Source of the DNA: Phocaeicola faecium
GTDB lineage: Bacteria; Bacteroidota; Bacteroidia; Bacteroidales; Bacteroidaceae
Direction: 5' to 3'
Assembly (NCBI RefSeq): GCF_014837055.1
Contig: NZ_JACSPQ010000009.1
Coordinates: forward strand, 1 to 64,000
Length of the DNA: 64,000 nucleotides
Under the pieces are notes generated by a model. That model worked only from the letters and a program-made list of their open reading frames with translations. It was not told where the DNA came from and searched no databases. This document shows positions 23,301-32,722 of this stretch, in pieces (position 1 is the stretch's first letter; every line of letters begins with the position of its first letter). The position numbers were made by a program, and so were the translations under genes.

Positions 23301-25903
23301 TTGGAATCATCTTACTATTGACAGCCGTTATCTGCCTGTTGAGCCTGCTGATAGCTTTGATTTATGTCAGGCAGACAGAAATCCGCCTGACGGACAAATC
23401 CGTGGATTTGGGAGATGTGCTGCCCATACAGACCATCACAGAGGATGCGATCATCAACGGGAATGGTGACATCACGGTCGGTTACCGCCTGTTCCTTCCC
23501 GAAGTGTTCACTCTGTCAGAAAATGACGCGCAATATATCCATGAACGGTTGGAAGCCTTATTTAAGATGCTTCCGGCAGGGACGGTCGTGCACCAGCAGG
23601 CATTTTATTATAAAGGGGAATATCACAACACAGAATATTCCACCAATGCCTTGGTTTCGGAAAACAACCGTCACTTTGAGGGGAAAGAAATCCTGAATAG
23701 CTATACCAACCTGTACGTTACATTTACAAACGGCAAACGGAACGGCAAGATACGCAAAAACGCATCCGGCACATCGCTCATGCGGAAGCTGCACTACCCG
23801 TTTAAACAACCGTTTAAGGACTATAGGGAAAGATTATCCGAAATGGAATCCTTTCTGCTGAACTTTGAGAACGGGCTTGCCTCCATCCAGCAGTTTGAGA
23901 TACGGAAGATGAACAGCCAGGAGCTCAACAATGCCATATACGATTACATCAACCTCTCCTATGAGACCCCCACTGACGATGCCACGCTGAAAACGGTCAA
24001 TCCGATGGCAATCAATCAGAACGGGGACATGAAAATCGGGCAACAGTTCGTAGCGATGCTGTCTCTCACAAATGAAGGGGAGCATCTGCATGAACTGGTC
24101 GTTCCGCATACCGGCAAGTCGAAATCCTACGGTGGACAGATAGAAGTGCCGGACAGTATCAAAAGCAAATGCTCGATGCTTTATCCGGTAGGTTTGGGCT
24201 TGCCGTTCGACCACATTGTGAATGTGGTGATAGAGATCACAGACCCAGATGCCACGGTGACTGCCATCGGTGCTGAAAAAGACGCATTGAATTACATCAC
24301 CAACTTCTATCCTCCGGCTTCAGAAAAGCAGCGCGAACAGGAAGCCTTCTGCAACGAAATCACCAAATTCGATTATCAGACCGCATATACGGCTTTCAAT
24401 GTCATCGTGAACGACACGGACAAGACCACCCTCATGCGCAAAATCGCATTGGTACAGCAGGGTTATTCCTTCATGAACCAAAGCAGTTGTTATGTGGAGA
24501 ATGCGGAACTGTGCAACCTGTTTTTCACGAACATTCCCGGCAATGCGAGAGCCAACTACCGGGGATTCATCAACACCACGAAACAGGCCATCTGCTATTT
24601 GCAGAAAGAAGGGATGTATTTGTCTGACAGCAAAGGACACATCTACAATGACCGTTTCGGCACACCCGTCAGAATCAACCTGTGGGATTACCCCACCTTG
24701 AACAACAAGAACCGCATCGTTATCGGTCCGTCCGGTTCGGGAAAATCATTCTGGCTGAACAACTATATCCTGCAAAGCTATGAGCTTGGCAGGGATGTCA
24801 TGATTATCGACATCGGAGGTTCGTACCGTTCGATGATTGCGCTGAACCGGGGCAAGTATTTCGATTCAACGGAACAGAAGAAATTCGCGTTTAACCCATT
24901 CCTCTGCGACCGGGACAAAAACGGCAAATACCTGTATATCGACACCTCGGATGCCGAATCTGCGGATGACCTCATCAAGACCATCGTAGCCATCATCAGC
25001 TATATCTGGAAAGCCCGTGAGCCGATGCTTCCGGCAGAAAGTGCCATCCTCCGGAAATCCATTATCGGATTCTATGATTATGTGAACAACTCATCGATAG
25101 GGGAGAAGCACGAACGGATATTCCCATGCCTGACCGCATACCGGAAATTCCTGCAAGACGTATTCAGCAACCGCATGAGCGAGTTTGAAAAACAGAAATT
25201 CGAGATTGAGGAACTGATACTGCTTCTGGAGCCATATACAGAGGGAGAAATGAGTTTCCTGCTCAACGCAAAGGAAAACGTAGACATCGTGCATGACCGT
25301 CTCATCGCGTTCGACATGGAAGATGCCAGCAAGAAAGAATACTTCCCATTGGTTGCTATTATCACCCTTCAGATGATTGTCGACAAAATCAAGAAACGGC
25401 AGGGCTTCATGAAGGAACTGATTATAGACGAAGCATTGGATTTTCTTCAGGACGAGAAGTTTGGAGACTTTATCGCCTACTTGTACCGCACGTTCCGGAA
25501 AAAGGAAGGAAGCATCACCCTTGCCGCACAGAACATCCTTTTCCTGAAGAACATGCCGCCAAGCATCAAAGACTCCATCATCATCAACTGTGCAACCAAG
25601 ATTATCTTAGACCATTCGGAACACCGGCAAAACTTGCCGGAAGTGCAAGCTGTACTATCCATCACGGACGAAGAACTGTTCATGATAGAATCCCTCCAGC
25701 GGACGGAACGTTGGCGTGAATTCTTCATCAAAATGTCGAATGACGCTTTCATTTTCCGCAATGAAGTCTCAGAATTTGCGGCAGTCGCATTTGACTCCCG
25801 TCAGGCTACGGTTGTCCGGCTGAAACAGCTGTTTCAGGAAACCGGTTCCACCTATACGGCCATCAACCTGTATTTAGAAGAAAGGAGGCGGCGGTATGGA
25901 TGA
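23297..25903 (+). CDS. traG: TraG-like VirB4-family conjugation ATPase
   Basis: This 868-residue protein powers assembly of the conjugation channel. One N-terminal membrane helix is followed by the VirB4 N-domain. The motor domain has Walker A GPSGSGKSFW near residue 477 and Walker B ELIIDEALDF near residue 707. The length fits the family. The end overlaps the next gene by 8 bp. Confidence 0.93.
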   Translation: MIGIILLLTAVICLLSLLIALIYVRQTEIRLTDKSVDLGDVLPIQTITEDAIINGNGDITVGYRLFLPEVFTLSENDAQYIHERLEALFKMLPAGTVVHQQAFYYKGEYHNTEYSTNALVSENNRHFEGKEILNSYTNLYVTFTNGKRNGKIRKNASGTSLMRKLHYPFKQPFKDYRERLSEMESFLLNFENGLASIQQFEIRKMNSQELNNAIYDYINLSYETPTDDATLKTVNPMAINQNGDMKIGQQFVAMLSLTNEGEHLHELVVPHTGKSKSYGGQIEVPDSIKSKCSMLYPVGLGLPFDHIVNVVIEITDPDATVTAIGAEKDALNYITNFYPPASEKQREQEAFCNEITKFDYQTAYTAFNVIVNDTDKTTLMRKIALVQQGYSFMNQSSCYVENAELCNLFFTNIPGNARANYRGFINTTKQAICYLQKEGMYLSDSKGHIYNDRFGTPVRINLWDYPTLNNKNRIVIGPSGSGKSFWLNNYILQSYELGRDVMIIDIGGSYRSMIALNRGKYFDSTEQKKFAFNPFLCDRDKNGKYLYIDTSDAESADDLIKTIVAIISYIWKAREPMLPAESAILRKSIIGFYDYVNNSSIGEKHERIFPCLTAYRKFLQDVFSNRMSEFEKQKFEIEELILLLEPYTEGEMSFLLNAKENVDIVHDRLIAFDMEDASKKEYFPLVAIITLQMIVDKIKKRQGFMKELIIDEALDFLQDEKFGDFIAYLYRTFRKKEGSITLAAQNILFLKNMPPSIKDSIIINCATKIILDHSEHRQNLPEVQAVLSITDEELFMIESLQRTERWREFFIKMSNDAFIFRNEVSEFAAVAFDSRQATVVRLKQLFQETGSTYTAINLYLEERRRRYG

Positions 25904-26114
25904 CGCGACACAAGGACTGAATGAAATCCTGAATTGGTCAGGCGATTTCAACAGCCAGTCTTACGCATTGGCCGGAAGCATCGCATCCGCCATGCTCGGA
26001 GTAGCCCTGATATTCGTAGTCTGGGCATTGGCCACTAAAAAAGACAATGCCAAAAGCTACCTGATAGCTTGGTTTGTCTGTGTGGTATTCACTTTATTAT
26101 TCATCCTCAAATAA
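25896..26114 (+). CDS. Small two-helix membrane protein, VirB2-like (c)
   Basis: This 72-residue protein has two helices around a short loop (VVWALATKKDNAKSYLIAW), close to the TraE-like protein at 22638 but without its signal segment. It overlaps the VirB4 gene. A third such protein in one operon suggests a minor subunit or inner-membrane partner of the pilin. Confidence 0.68.
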   Translation: MDDATQGLNEILNWSGDFNSQSYALAGSIASAMLGVALIFVVWALATKKDNAKSYLIAWFVCVVFTLLFILK

Positions 26115-26124
26115 GAAAAGACAA

Positions 26125-26721
26125 ATGAAAAGGACACTTCTTGTATTCGGTCTTATTGTCGTCTTGTTCTGCACGAACATCCGTCAGGCACACGCACAGT
26201 TTGTCGTGTCAGACCCCGGTCATACCGCACTGAACGCCACAGAATGGATAACCAACGTCAAGCAATGGATATCCCAAATCAATGAAATGATCGATGCCCA
26301 GGAACTACGGTTAGGTCTACAGAAGATAGACCAGTTAAAAGAGCTGCAATCTCTCAAAGAGCTTGCCGACCTGTTGGATGACGTGGCTTGCCTGAGCAGT
26401 GAGTACAGTTTCTACCTGAATGTCGGTTCCAACTACCATTGCCTGAAATTCCTGAACTTCCAGCGCGTAACCGTGAATCTCAGTCTGAGCACTGACCTGC
26501 TTTTTAAGGTAGCCACGGTGACCAGTTATTTCTCCATGAACTCGGAAGGACGCATGTCGTTTATCGAACAAGTGAAGGAATCTGTCGAGAAGGCTTCGGA
26601 ACAAATGAGAGAATTCAACGAATCGGTACGATCTACCGTTATCTACAAATCATTGAAAGGGCATAACCGGAAAACCTATTATCAAGGACGGTTGGCCGCT
26701 TACACACGTTATACCAATTAG
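26125..26721 (+). CDS. traI: TraI-like (DUF4141, VirB5-like) periplasmic protein
   Basis: This 198-residue protein has a signal peptide (MKRTLLVFGLIVVLFCTNIR, cleaved near AHA) and a mostly helical body (ATEWITNVKQWISQINEMID), as in DUF4141 proteins. The start at 26125 was chosen because it begins the signal peptide; an upstream in-frame start at 26074 lies in the previous gene. VirB5-like proteins cap or initiate the pilus. Confidence 0.78.
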   Translation: MKRTLLVFGLIVVLFCTNIRQAHAQFVVSDPGHTALNATEWITNVKQWISQINEMIDAQELRLGLQKIDQLKELQSLKELADLLDDVACLSSEYSFYLNVGSNYHCLKFLNFQRVTVNLSLSTDLLFKVATVTSYFSMNSEGRMSFIEQVKESVEKASEQMREFNESVRSTVIYKSLKGHNRKTYYQGRLAAYTRYTN

Positions 26722-26726
26722 CCGTT

Positions 26727-27776
26727 ATGAATCAAGACAACTTTTTATGGGGCTTGCAGATAACAGACGGGCTGACGATGGAACTCGTTTCCCAAATGAC
26801 CGTCATTGCCTTCGGAGTGGGTGTCATCTGCTTCATCTGCAACATCGCTTACAACTATCTGGCGCATGGAGCCAGCCAGTTATTGAATCCGAACGAAGAC
26901 AAGTTTCCGGACATGATGGAAATCGCCCGTTGCCTTGTCCTGTTCTTCTGCCTGACTTTGTATAAGCCCATCGCCCAGACGATTGTCGGGACAATGGAAG
27001 TCATCAACGAAGCCACCTCGCTCACTTCGGACAGGGCACAGGAGTTTGCACAATTCATGGCACAGTCGGCTACCGAACAGGGGGAGATGATTGCCGAGTA
27101 CGACAAACACGCTTTAGAGTCGGAAGTTGCCGCAGGAGAGGACACGACCGGTGCCATGCAACAGGAGTTGGACAAAATGGATGAAGAGGATGAAATGACG
27201 GGCGTTCGCTCCAGCGTGGAGAAAATCGCCCAACTGCTCAATCCTGCCAATCTGGTTACACTAGTACTGCACGCGGTAGCTGCCTTGCTCGTCGGCATCA
27301 TCCAAATCATTATCTTGGGGCTTGGCGTAGTCATCGTCAAGATTCTGGTCATTCTCGGTCCGTTTGTGTTTGCCGCAAGCATGTTGCCCGTTTTCCAGAA
27401 GCAACTAAGCATATGGTTCGGAACGCTCTGTTCCGCATGTATGGTATTTACAGTAATCAATATCCTCAACCAGATCATGTGGCAAACCCTAAAAGCCATC
27501 TATACGGAAAGTGCAGACACGGTAGATGCAGCCACCCAGCAGCTTCAGTATCTCGGACTTGACTTGGCGATGATTGGTGCCTATTGCAGTTGCTTCTGGT
27601 TATCCTCAAAGATTGTAGGACACAGCGATGCCGGAAAAATCATCTCTAAAACCGTCTCCATCGTAACGACAGCTGCCACGATTGCGCTGATGGGTGGAGC
27701 CGCTGCCGGAAAGCTCACCAATGTAGGAGCCGCCGCTAGTGCAGGAGAAAGCATCATAGACAATAATAAAAAGTGA
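26727..27776 (+). CDS. traJ: TraJ-like (VirB6-like) polytopic membrane protein
   Basis: This 349-residue protein has six or more membrane segments, with a long hydrophobic run at about residues 188-235 and another pair near 255-325. An acidic loop lies between (EQGEMIAEYDKH, ELDKMDEEDEM). It fits TraJ of CTnDOT-type elements, the VirB6-like part of the inner-membrane channel. It is 5 bp after TraI. Confidence 0.83.
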   Translation: MNQDNFLWGLQITDGLTMELVSQMTVIAFGVGVICFICNIAYNYLAHGASQLLNPNEDKFPDMMEIARCLVLFFCLTLYKPIAQTIVGTMEVINEATSLTSDRAQEFAQFMAQSATEQGEMIAEYDKHALESEVAAGEDTTGAMQQELDKMDEEDEMTGVRSSVEKIAQLLNPANLVTLVLHAVAALLVGIIQIIILGLGVVIVKILVILGPFVFAASMLPVFQKQLSIWFGTLCSACMVFTVINILNQIMWQTLKAIYTESADTVDAATQQLQYLGLDLAMIGAYCSCFWLSSKIVGHSDAGKIISKTVSIVTTAATIALMGGAAAGKLTNVGAAASAGESIIDNNKK

Positions 27777-27783
27777 AAACATT

Positions 27784-28467
27784 ATGGACTTGACAAAATT
27801 CAAAGGAGCAGATGATACTGTCAGACTGACCATCCGGCTTTCCATCGGCTATTGTATCCTATTGACAGCCGCTTTTGTAAGCTGCATCATCTACCTGACC
27901 GTAAAGATAGAGAAAGCCTACAGCCAGGCATTGGTCATCGACAAGAACGGGGAAGTATATGAGACAAGCAGCCTACCAGCCGGTTCCATGCGCAAATACG
28001 AGTATCTCAACCACGTGAAAACCTTCGTTACCCACTGGTATGCATTCGATGAAAGCACGTATGAAGGCAACATATCCCTTGCGCTGAACCTTATCGGGAA
28101 CAAGGGAAAAGAACTGTTGAACGAATACAATGACGTGAACATGCTCAATTCGCTTATCCAGAAAAACATCCGGTACGGTGTCACCATCAAGGACGTGGAA
28201 ATCCATACGAATACCATTCCCGTATCAGGAAAGATACTGTTCACCCAGACCGGCTACCGGGCAAGAGGGAGCGTATCGCGCGACATTGAAGCCGAATTTA
28301 CCCTTTATGACGTATCGCGAAGCGAAGACAATGCGCACGGGGCAAAGATAGAGGACTGGATTGTCCGTTATTCAGAGCCGGTGGAAAACGGCGATGACCT
28401 GCTCCACCAGACAAGCCCCTCCACTGCGGATGAGAATGAACCCAATCCTGAAAACTCAAACAGATAA
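27784..28467 (+). CDS. traK: TraK-like (VirB8-like) bitopic membrane protein
   Basis: This 227-residue protein has a short cytoplasmic start, one membrane helix near residues 20-40 and a periplasmic NTF2-like domain. This layout fits VirB8 and the TraK family. It follows TraJ by 7 bp and precedes TraM, the usual order. Confidence 0.82.
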   Translation: MDLTKFKGADDTVRLTIRLSIGYCILLTAAFVSCIIYLTVKIEKAYSQALVIDKNGEVYETSSLPAGSMRKYEYLNHVKTFVTHWYAFDESTYEGNISLALNLIGNKGKELLNEYNDVNMLNSLIQKNIRYGVTIKDVEIHTNTIPVSGKILFTQTGYRARGSVSRDIEAEFTLYDVSRSEDNAHGAKIEDWIVRYSEPVENGDDLLHQTSPSTADENEPNPENSNR

Positions 28468-28470
28468 GCC

Positions 28471-29748
28471 ATGAACATGAAAGATTTATTGAAAGACAAG
28501 AACAAGCTGCTGGTGGTCATACCCATCCTGTTAGGCATCCTGTTTATTTATGTGTTCTTCCTGCACGGTTCCGGTCAGGAAACGCAGGAATCATCCGATA
28601 ACCGCACAGCGGAAACCCTGTTGGAACCCGAATCGCGTGTTGCCGAGAAAGCCGCCAACAAAATGGAAGCCTATAAGCAAGACGAAAGGGAGAAACAGGA
28701 ACAAGCCCGCCTTCAGGAAGCCTCACGTGTCAGAGGTTCTGACTTCTATTTTGAAATGCAGAACCGGGAAGAAAAATATGACGAAGCGACACTTGAACGT
28801 ATCCGAAGGATGCATAAAGACCCGTATTCAGAAGTCATGAAAGAATACGGTGGAGGAAAAGACGGACGTTTTTCCCGGCAACTGGAAGCCCAACTAAACG
28901 GGTTGGAAGATGAAGAAGCCCTGAACGAGATTATCCGGAAAGCCAAGAAAAACGCGCGCATCCGGAAAGACCTTGCAGAATCAAGTGCATACCGTGAAAA
29001 GATGTATGAGCGAATTTCCGGGTATGACAAAGAAGAACAAGCACCGGCAAGCCAACCCGTCTCTTCAGACACCATGAACAACCGGGTACAACACGCTCCC
29101 ATTTATTTGGCTGGAAATGGGAAGCGGATGCGCAGACAACGCTCCGCACTTCCCAAAAGCAGCAACCTTATCAAAGCCTGCATTCACGGAGACCAGACCA
29201 TTGTCACGGGCAGCACAGTACGGATGCGCCTGTTGGAAGACGTGCATGTATCAGGAATGAAGATACCTGCTAACACGCTGTTCTACGGCACCGCCACATT
29301 AGGAGCCAGCCGATTAGATATTGTCATCAACAACCTGAAAGTCGGAAACAGCATCAACCCAGTCTCCTTCCTTGTTTTCGACAATGATGCGATGGAAGGG
29401 CTGAACCTGCCGAACAACATGAAGGCGACAGCGGCCAAACGCATGGAGCAGGGGCTTGTGCAGAACATTGACATGCCGCTCTCCAGTATCGGAACAATGA
29501 CCAGTGAGGTCACAAGTGCCATCAACGCCACGACACAGATAGCTAAGCAAATCTTGAACATGAGCCTGTCGCAGACCAAAGTACATCTGAAAAGCAACTA
29601 TATCATGTACATACAGGAAGAAAGCGAGGAATCAAAGCTCAAACGGGAAGCCGTCCAGCAAGAACTGCAAAAGCTATACAGCCAACTGGAGCAGGAGAAA
29701 GAGAAAAAGAAGTCTCACCCTTTAAAAACACTCATAGACAAGTTATGA
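28471..29748 (+). CDS. traM: TraM-like (DUF3714, VirB10-like) protein
   Basis: This 425-residue protein has one membrane helix near residues 13-30 (LLVVIPILLGILFIYVFF) and a long charged coiled periplasmic stretch. A folded C-terminal domain (from about residue 230, IKACIHGDQTIVTGSTVRM) resembles the VirB10/TrbI core. The final residues form a Lys/Glu-rich coil. It would span the periplasm and link inner and outer complexes. Confidence 0.83.
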   Translation: MNMKDLLKDKNKLLVVIPILLGILFIYVFFLHGSGQETQESSDNRTAETLLEPESRVAEKAANKMEAYKQDEREKQEQARLQEASRVRGSDFYFEMQNREEKYDEATLERIRRMHKDPYSEVMKEYGGGKDGRFSRQLEAQLNGLEDEEALNEIIRKAKKNARIRKDLAESSAYREKMYERISGYDKEEQAPASQPVSSDTMNNRVQHAPIYLAGNGKRMRRQRSALPKSSNLIKACIHGDQTIVTGSTVRMRLLEDVHVSGMKIPANTLFYGTATLGASRLDIVINNLKVGNSINPVSFLVFDNDAMEGLNLPNNMKATAAKRMEQGLVQNIDMPLSSIGTMTSEVTSAINATTQIAKQILNMSLSQTKVHLKSNYIMYIQEESEESKLKREAVQQELQKLYSQLEQEKEKKKSHPLKTLIDKL

Positions 29749-29921
29749 CCGACATACTCAACTATCTGTTGGCGCTATCCGCAATTTTCTTCGGCTACCG
29801 CATCTATATATCACGAAGGAAGGGGAAAAGTTTCCGAGAAATCCGTCCGCTGACCCTCTCGTTCGTTATCTGTGTTCTCCTTTTATGGGGAATCACCGTA
29901 TTCACCGCATTTTTCAATTAA
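29745..29921 (+). CDS. Small two-helix membrane protein between TraM and TraN
   Basis: This 58-residue protein begins MTDILNYLLALSAIFFGYRI, has a basic loop (SRRKGKSFREIRP) and a second helix ending ITVFTAFFN. The start overlaps the TraM stop (ATGA at 29745). It is too short for many gene finders. Its fixed place in the operon suggests a real tra component, but the family is unknown. Confidence 0.68.
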   Translation: MTDILNYLLALSAIFFGYRIYISRRKGKSFREIRPLTLSFVICVLLLWGITVFTAFFN

Positions 29922-29933
29922 AATCACAGAGAC

Positions 29934-31049
29934 ATGAAAAAGATAAAAATCGCATACATGCTGTTCGGATTGCTCTGTTGTCTGTCCGCATCCGCACAAG
30001 AGACTGAGACACCCCGGAAAGAGGCAATCACCCAAAAGGACATCCGCATCTCTTTCGACTATGTGAAGCACCTTGTCTTTCCCGTACAGGTGTCGGACAT
30101 TGCCATCGGAAAAGAAAACCTGATACTGGCTGAACGGGTGGAGGAAGCCCCACATATCGTCCGGTTGTCCGCACAGGCCGAGGATTTTGAAGAAGAAACG
30201 AACCTTACCGTTGTCTGCATTGACGGAAGCGTCTACACCTATCACGTCACTTACCAGTCCGGCGATAAGACGGACACCTGTCCGGTCATTTATGAAGACA
30301 ACGGCAAATGGCAGCACCATGACTACCGGGCGGAAGTAAGCGACCTGCATGTCACCGAGTTCTTTTTCCCGGAAGATGTCGTTTACGGTACCCCAGGCAA
30401 CGAAATGTCATTCAGCCTTTCCACCTACAACAACCAGTTGAAAGTAATTACAGCACCCGATGCCGTAGCGTATTCCAACCTGTTTGTCATCGACAAGGAT
30501 ATGAACACCTACCATATCACAATCCGGAGAAACGAAACAGCATCCTACACCTATAACTTCGACAACGCGCGCCAATATACGGCTCATGTAGACGTAAATA
30601 GCCAAGAAATGGAGAAGTGCATCCGTGAGCTAAGGACAAAAGAACGGAACATTTTCAGTCTGGGTGTCATCAAGAACAAGTTTGAGCTTTCAATGGCCAA
30701 TCTCTATGTACACAATGATTTCATGTTCTTTGTCTTTGACGTAAGAAACAATTCCCACATTGATTACGACATCGAGTTTGTGAAATGCTTCCAACGTGAC
30801 CTGAAGAAAAGCAAGAACGCCATCCAGCAGGAAACGGCCATAGACCCCGTTTACCTGAAGGACTTTGAGACCAAAATCAAGGGGAAGAGCCGGAACCGCC
30901 TGATACTCGGATTCCAGAAATTCACCATCCCGGATGACAAAGTTTTTGAAATCGAGATGTATGAGAGAAACGGCGGACGCCACATGAAGCTCGCTGTATT
31001 CAATGAATATATCCTATCCGCAGAACCCTTATATAAAGAACGCCCATGA
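29934..31049 (+). CDS. traN: TraN-like (DUF4138, VirB9-like) protein
   Basis: This 371-residue protein has a signal peptide (MKKIKIAYMLFGLLCCLSAS, then AQ) and a beta-rich body (YVKHLVFPVQVSDIAIGKEN). These are marks of the DUF4138/TraN family, the VirB9-like partner of TraM in the outer core complex. The stop overlaps the start of the next gene by 4 bp. Confidence 0.86.
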   Translation: MKKIKIAYMLFGLLCCLSASAQETETPRKEAITQKDIRISFDYVKHLVFPVQVSDIAIGKENLILAERVEEAPHIVRLSAQAEDFEEETNLTVVCIDGSVYTYHVTYQSGDKTDTCPVIYEDNGKWQHHDYRAEVSDLHVTEFFFPEDVVYGTPGNEMSFSLSTYNNQLKVITAPDAVAYSNLFVIDKDMNTYHITIRRNETASYTYNFDNARQYTAHVDVNSQEMEKCIRELRTKERNIFSLGVIKNKFELSMANLYVHNDFMFFVFDVRNNSHIDYDIEFVKCFQRDLKKSKNAIQQETAIDPVYLKDFETKIKGKSRNRLILGFQKFTIPDDKVFEIEMYERNGGRHMKLAVFNEYILSAEPLYKERP

Positions 31050-32509
31050 CCCTAAAAGAAGCACTGGATTCCTATCAGTTTGACAACGTAGGACAATTCA
31101 ACGGTATTGCCCGTTCGCTCGGCTACCAGACTGAATATAAAGATAGATATTTCCGTTTCCACAAAGACGGGGAAGAAACTATCCTGCACATCGATCAGAT
31201 ACGGGCAATAGCCGGAAGCAAGCCCGATAACTCCTTACGGGAGCAATCTAAGGAACGTGTTTCCGGGATTTTCGACAAAGACCGGGCCAACGACCCCGCA
31301 TACGCTGCTGAACTGGAACAGAAGGGTATCAGCATCATCCGGTGGGAAAATCTGAAAGGGCAGGACAAGGACGGATTTACCGTTATCGACCACCGTCACA
31401 AGGTATGCTATACCGGTCAATCCTTATACGAGTACGCCCATAAAAACGGGAACATTCTTGACGGTAAAGGAACGAGACTGGAGAAAGGCATCCTGTCAGA
31501 TATGATGGAGATTAACGGCAAACAGGGCAAGCTGCGGTTCAGTGAAAACGGCATATCCGTGTTCTACCGTAAAGAGACGCTGACCATTCCCGATAAGATA
31601 TTAGGGAAAAAGCTCAGCAAGAAAGACAAGGAGCTTCTGCTTGCAGGAGAGATTGTCCCCCTTACGGTCAAGAAAAAAGACCTGATGCTGCAAGTGGATA
31701 AAGACCTGAATTCCGTCATCGTCCGTTCCAATCAAGAGATACGGATTCCTGAAGCCATCGGACAAACATCCGAATATCAAGGATATAAACTGACCAAAGC
31801 GGACAAATACCTGCTTGCCAACGGACATACGCTTGAAAACATACTGATGCACAGCAAAGAAGGGTATTTCATTGCAGATGTCCGGCTGACCGATGACAAA
31901 AAAGGCATCCAGTTCACCAACATACAGAGCCTTACACCGTCAAAAGCACAGGAACTGATAAAAGAAATGACACCCAAACTAGGCTCATCCACCCAACGGG
32001 ATATCCCTAATGAAGAACGCTCGACACGTGACATGGAAGCCGAATTAAGGGAAGCCATCGAAAAAAAAGACTTCGAGAAGCTACAAAGCCTGAAAGAAGA
32101 AGGCTACCGCCCCAGTGAAGAATACATCCGTGGAATCGCCAAGGAAAAAGGACTGGATGAACGTCAGACCGCGTCCGTCTATCAGGTATTCGGCATTGCT
32201 ACCGAAATGAAAAACGAACAGGAAAGCATAGCCCAAAAGCTTTATGAAGCCGCATTGAAAAACGATTTCGTGACGATACAGGAAATACAATCCGGCGGTT
32301 ACCGGCTGCGCAATGACGATCTCACCCACATGCGTGAATCCGGCGTACAGTCCAACACCCTCATCGCCATACAGAAAATATTCGGGCTAAAAGCCCAAGA
32401 AAAGAACATGGGAGACGTGCGACTTGCCAACAGTGCAAAACCGGAAAATGCCAAAGACATGGTACGCCCCATAGCCAGCACCATCAACCGTGCATTCAAT
32501 GACCTTTAA
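31046..32509 (+). CDS. DUF4099/DUF3945-type protein of conjugative elements
   Basis: This 487-residue soluble protein has a DUF3945-like central part (KKLSKKDKELLLAGEIVPL and YKLTKADKYLLANGHTLENI, two related segments). The C-terminal part contains related helical segments (LREAIEKKDFEKLQSLKEEG and KLYEAALKNDFVTIQEIQSG), each about 40 residues. A third similar segment occurs at the end of the ArdC-like protein nearby. The function is unknown. Family members travel with Bacteroidales mobile elements. Confidence 0.7.
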   Translation: MTLKEALDSYQFDNVGQFNGIARSLGYQTEYKDRYFRFHKDGEETILHIDQIRAIAGSKPDNSLREQSKERVSGIFDKDRANDPAYAAELEQKGISIIRWENLKGQDKDGFTVIDHRHKVCYTGQSLYEYAHKNGNILDGKGTRLEKGILSDMMEINGKQGKLRFSENGISVFYRKETLTIPDKILGKKLSKKDKELLLAGEIVPLTVKKKDLMLQVDKDLNSVIVRSNQEIRIPEAIGQTSEYQGYKLTKADKYLLANGHTLENILMHSKEGYFIADVRLTDDKKGIQFTNIQSLTPSKAQELIKEMTPKLGSSTQRDIPNEERSTRDMEAELREAIEKKDFEKLQSLKEEGYRPSEEYIRGIAKEKGLDERQTASVYQVFGIATEMKNEQESIAQKLYEAALKNDFVTIQEIQSGGYRLRNDDLTHMRESGVQSNTLIAIQKIFGLKAQEKNMGDVRLANSAKPENAKDMVRPIASTINRAFNDL

Positions 32510-32521
32510 AAAAGCAATACA

Positions 32522-32722
32522 ATGGATTACGAAGAACTGGTACAGAAAAATCAGGCAGGAGAAATCAGCGATTTAGAGTTCCTGCTGGCGCAAGAAGAAC
32601 TTGCGCAAGCCTACAAGGAGGCAATGAAAGAAAGCCTTCAGGAGATAAATGACGAGACAGCCAGAAAATGGCTGCTCCAGTATGAAAACGATAAATTATA
32701 CGGACATGGAGACAGCTGGTGA
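32522..32722 (+). CDS. Small acidic protein of unknown function
   Basis: This 66-residue protein, MDYEELVQKNQAGEISDLEF, is helical and rich in Glu. It lies 12 bp after the DUF3945-like gene and overlaps the start of the ArdC-like gene, so translational coupling is likely. No family is recognised. Confidence 0.6.
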   Translation: MDYEELVQKNQAGEISDLEFLLAQEELAQAYKEAMKESLQEINDETARKWLLQYENDKLYGHGDSW

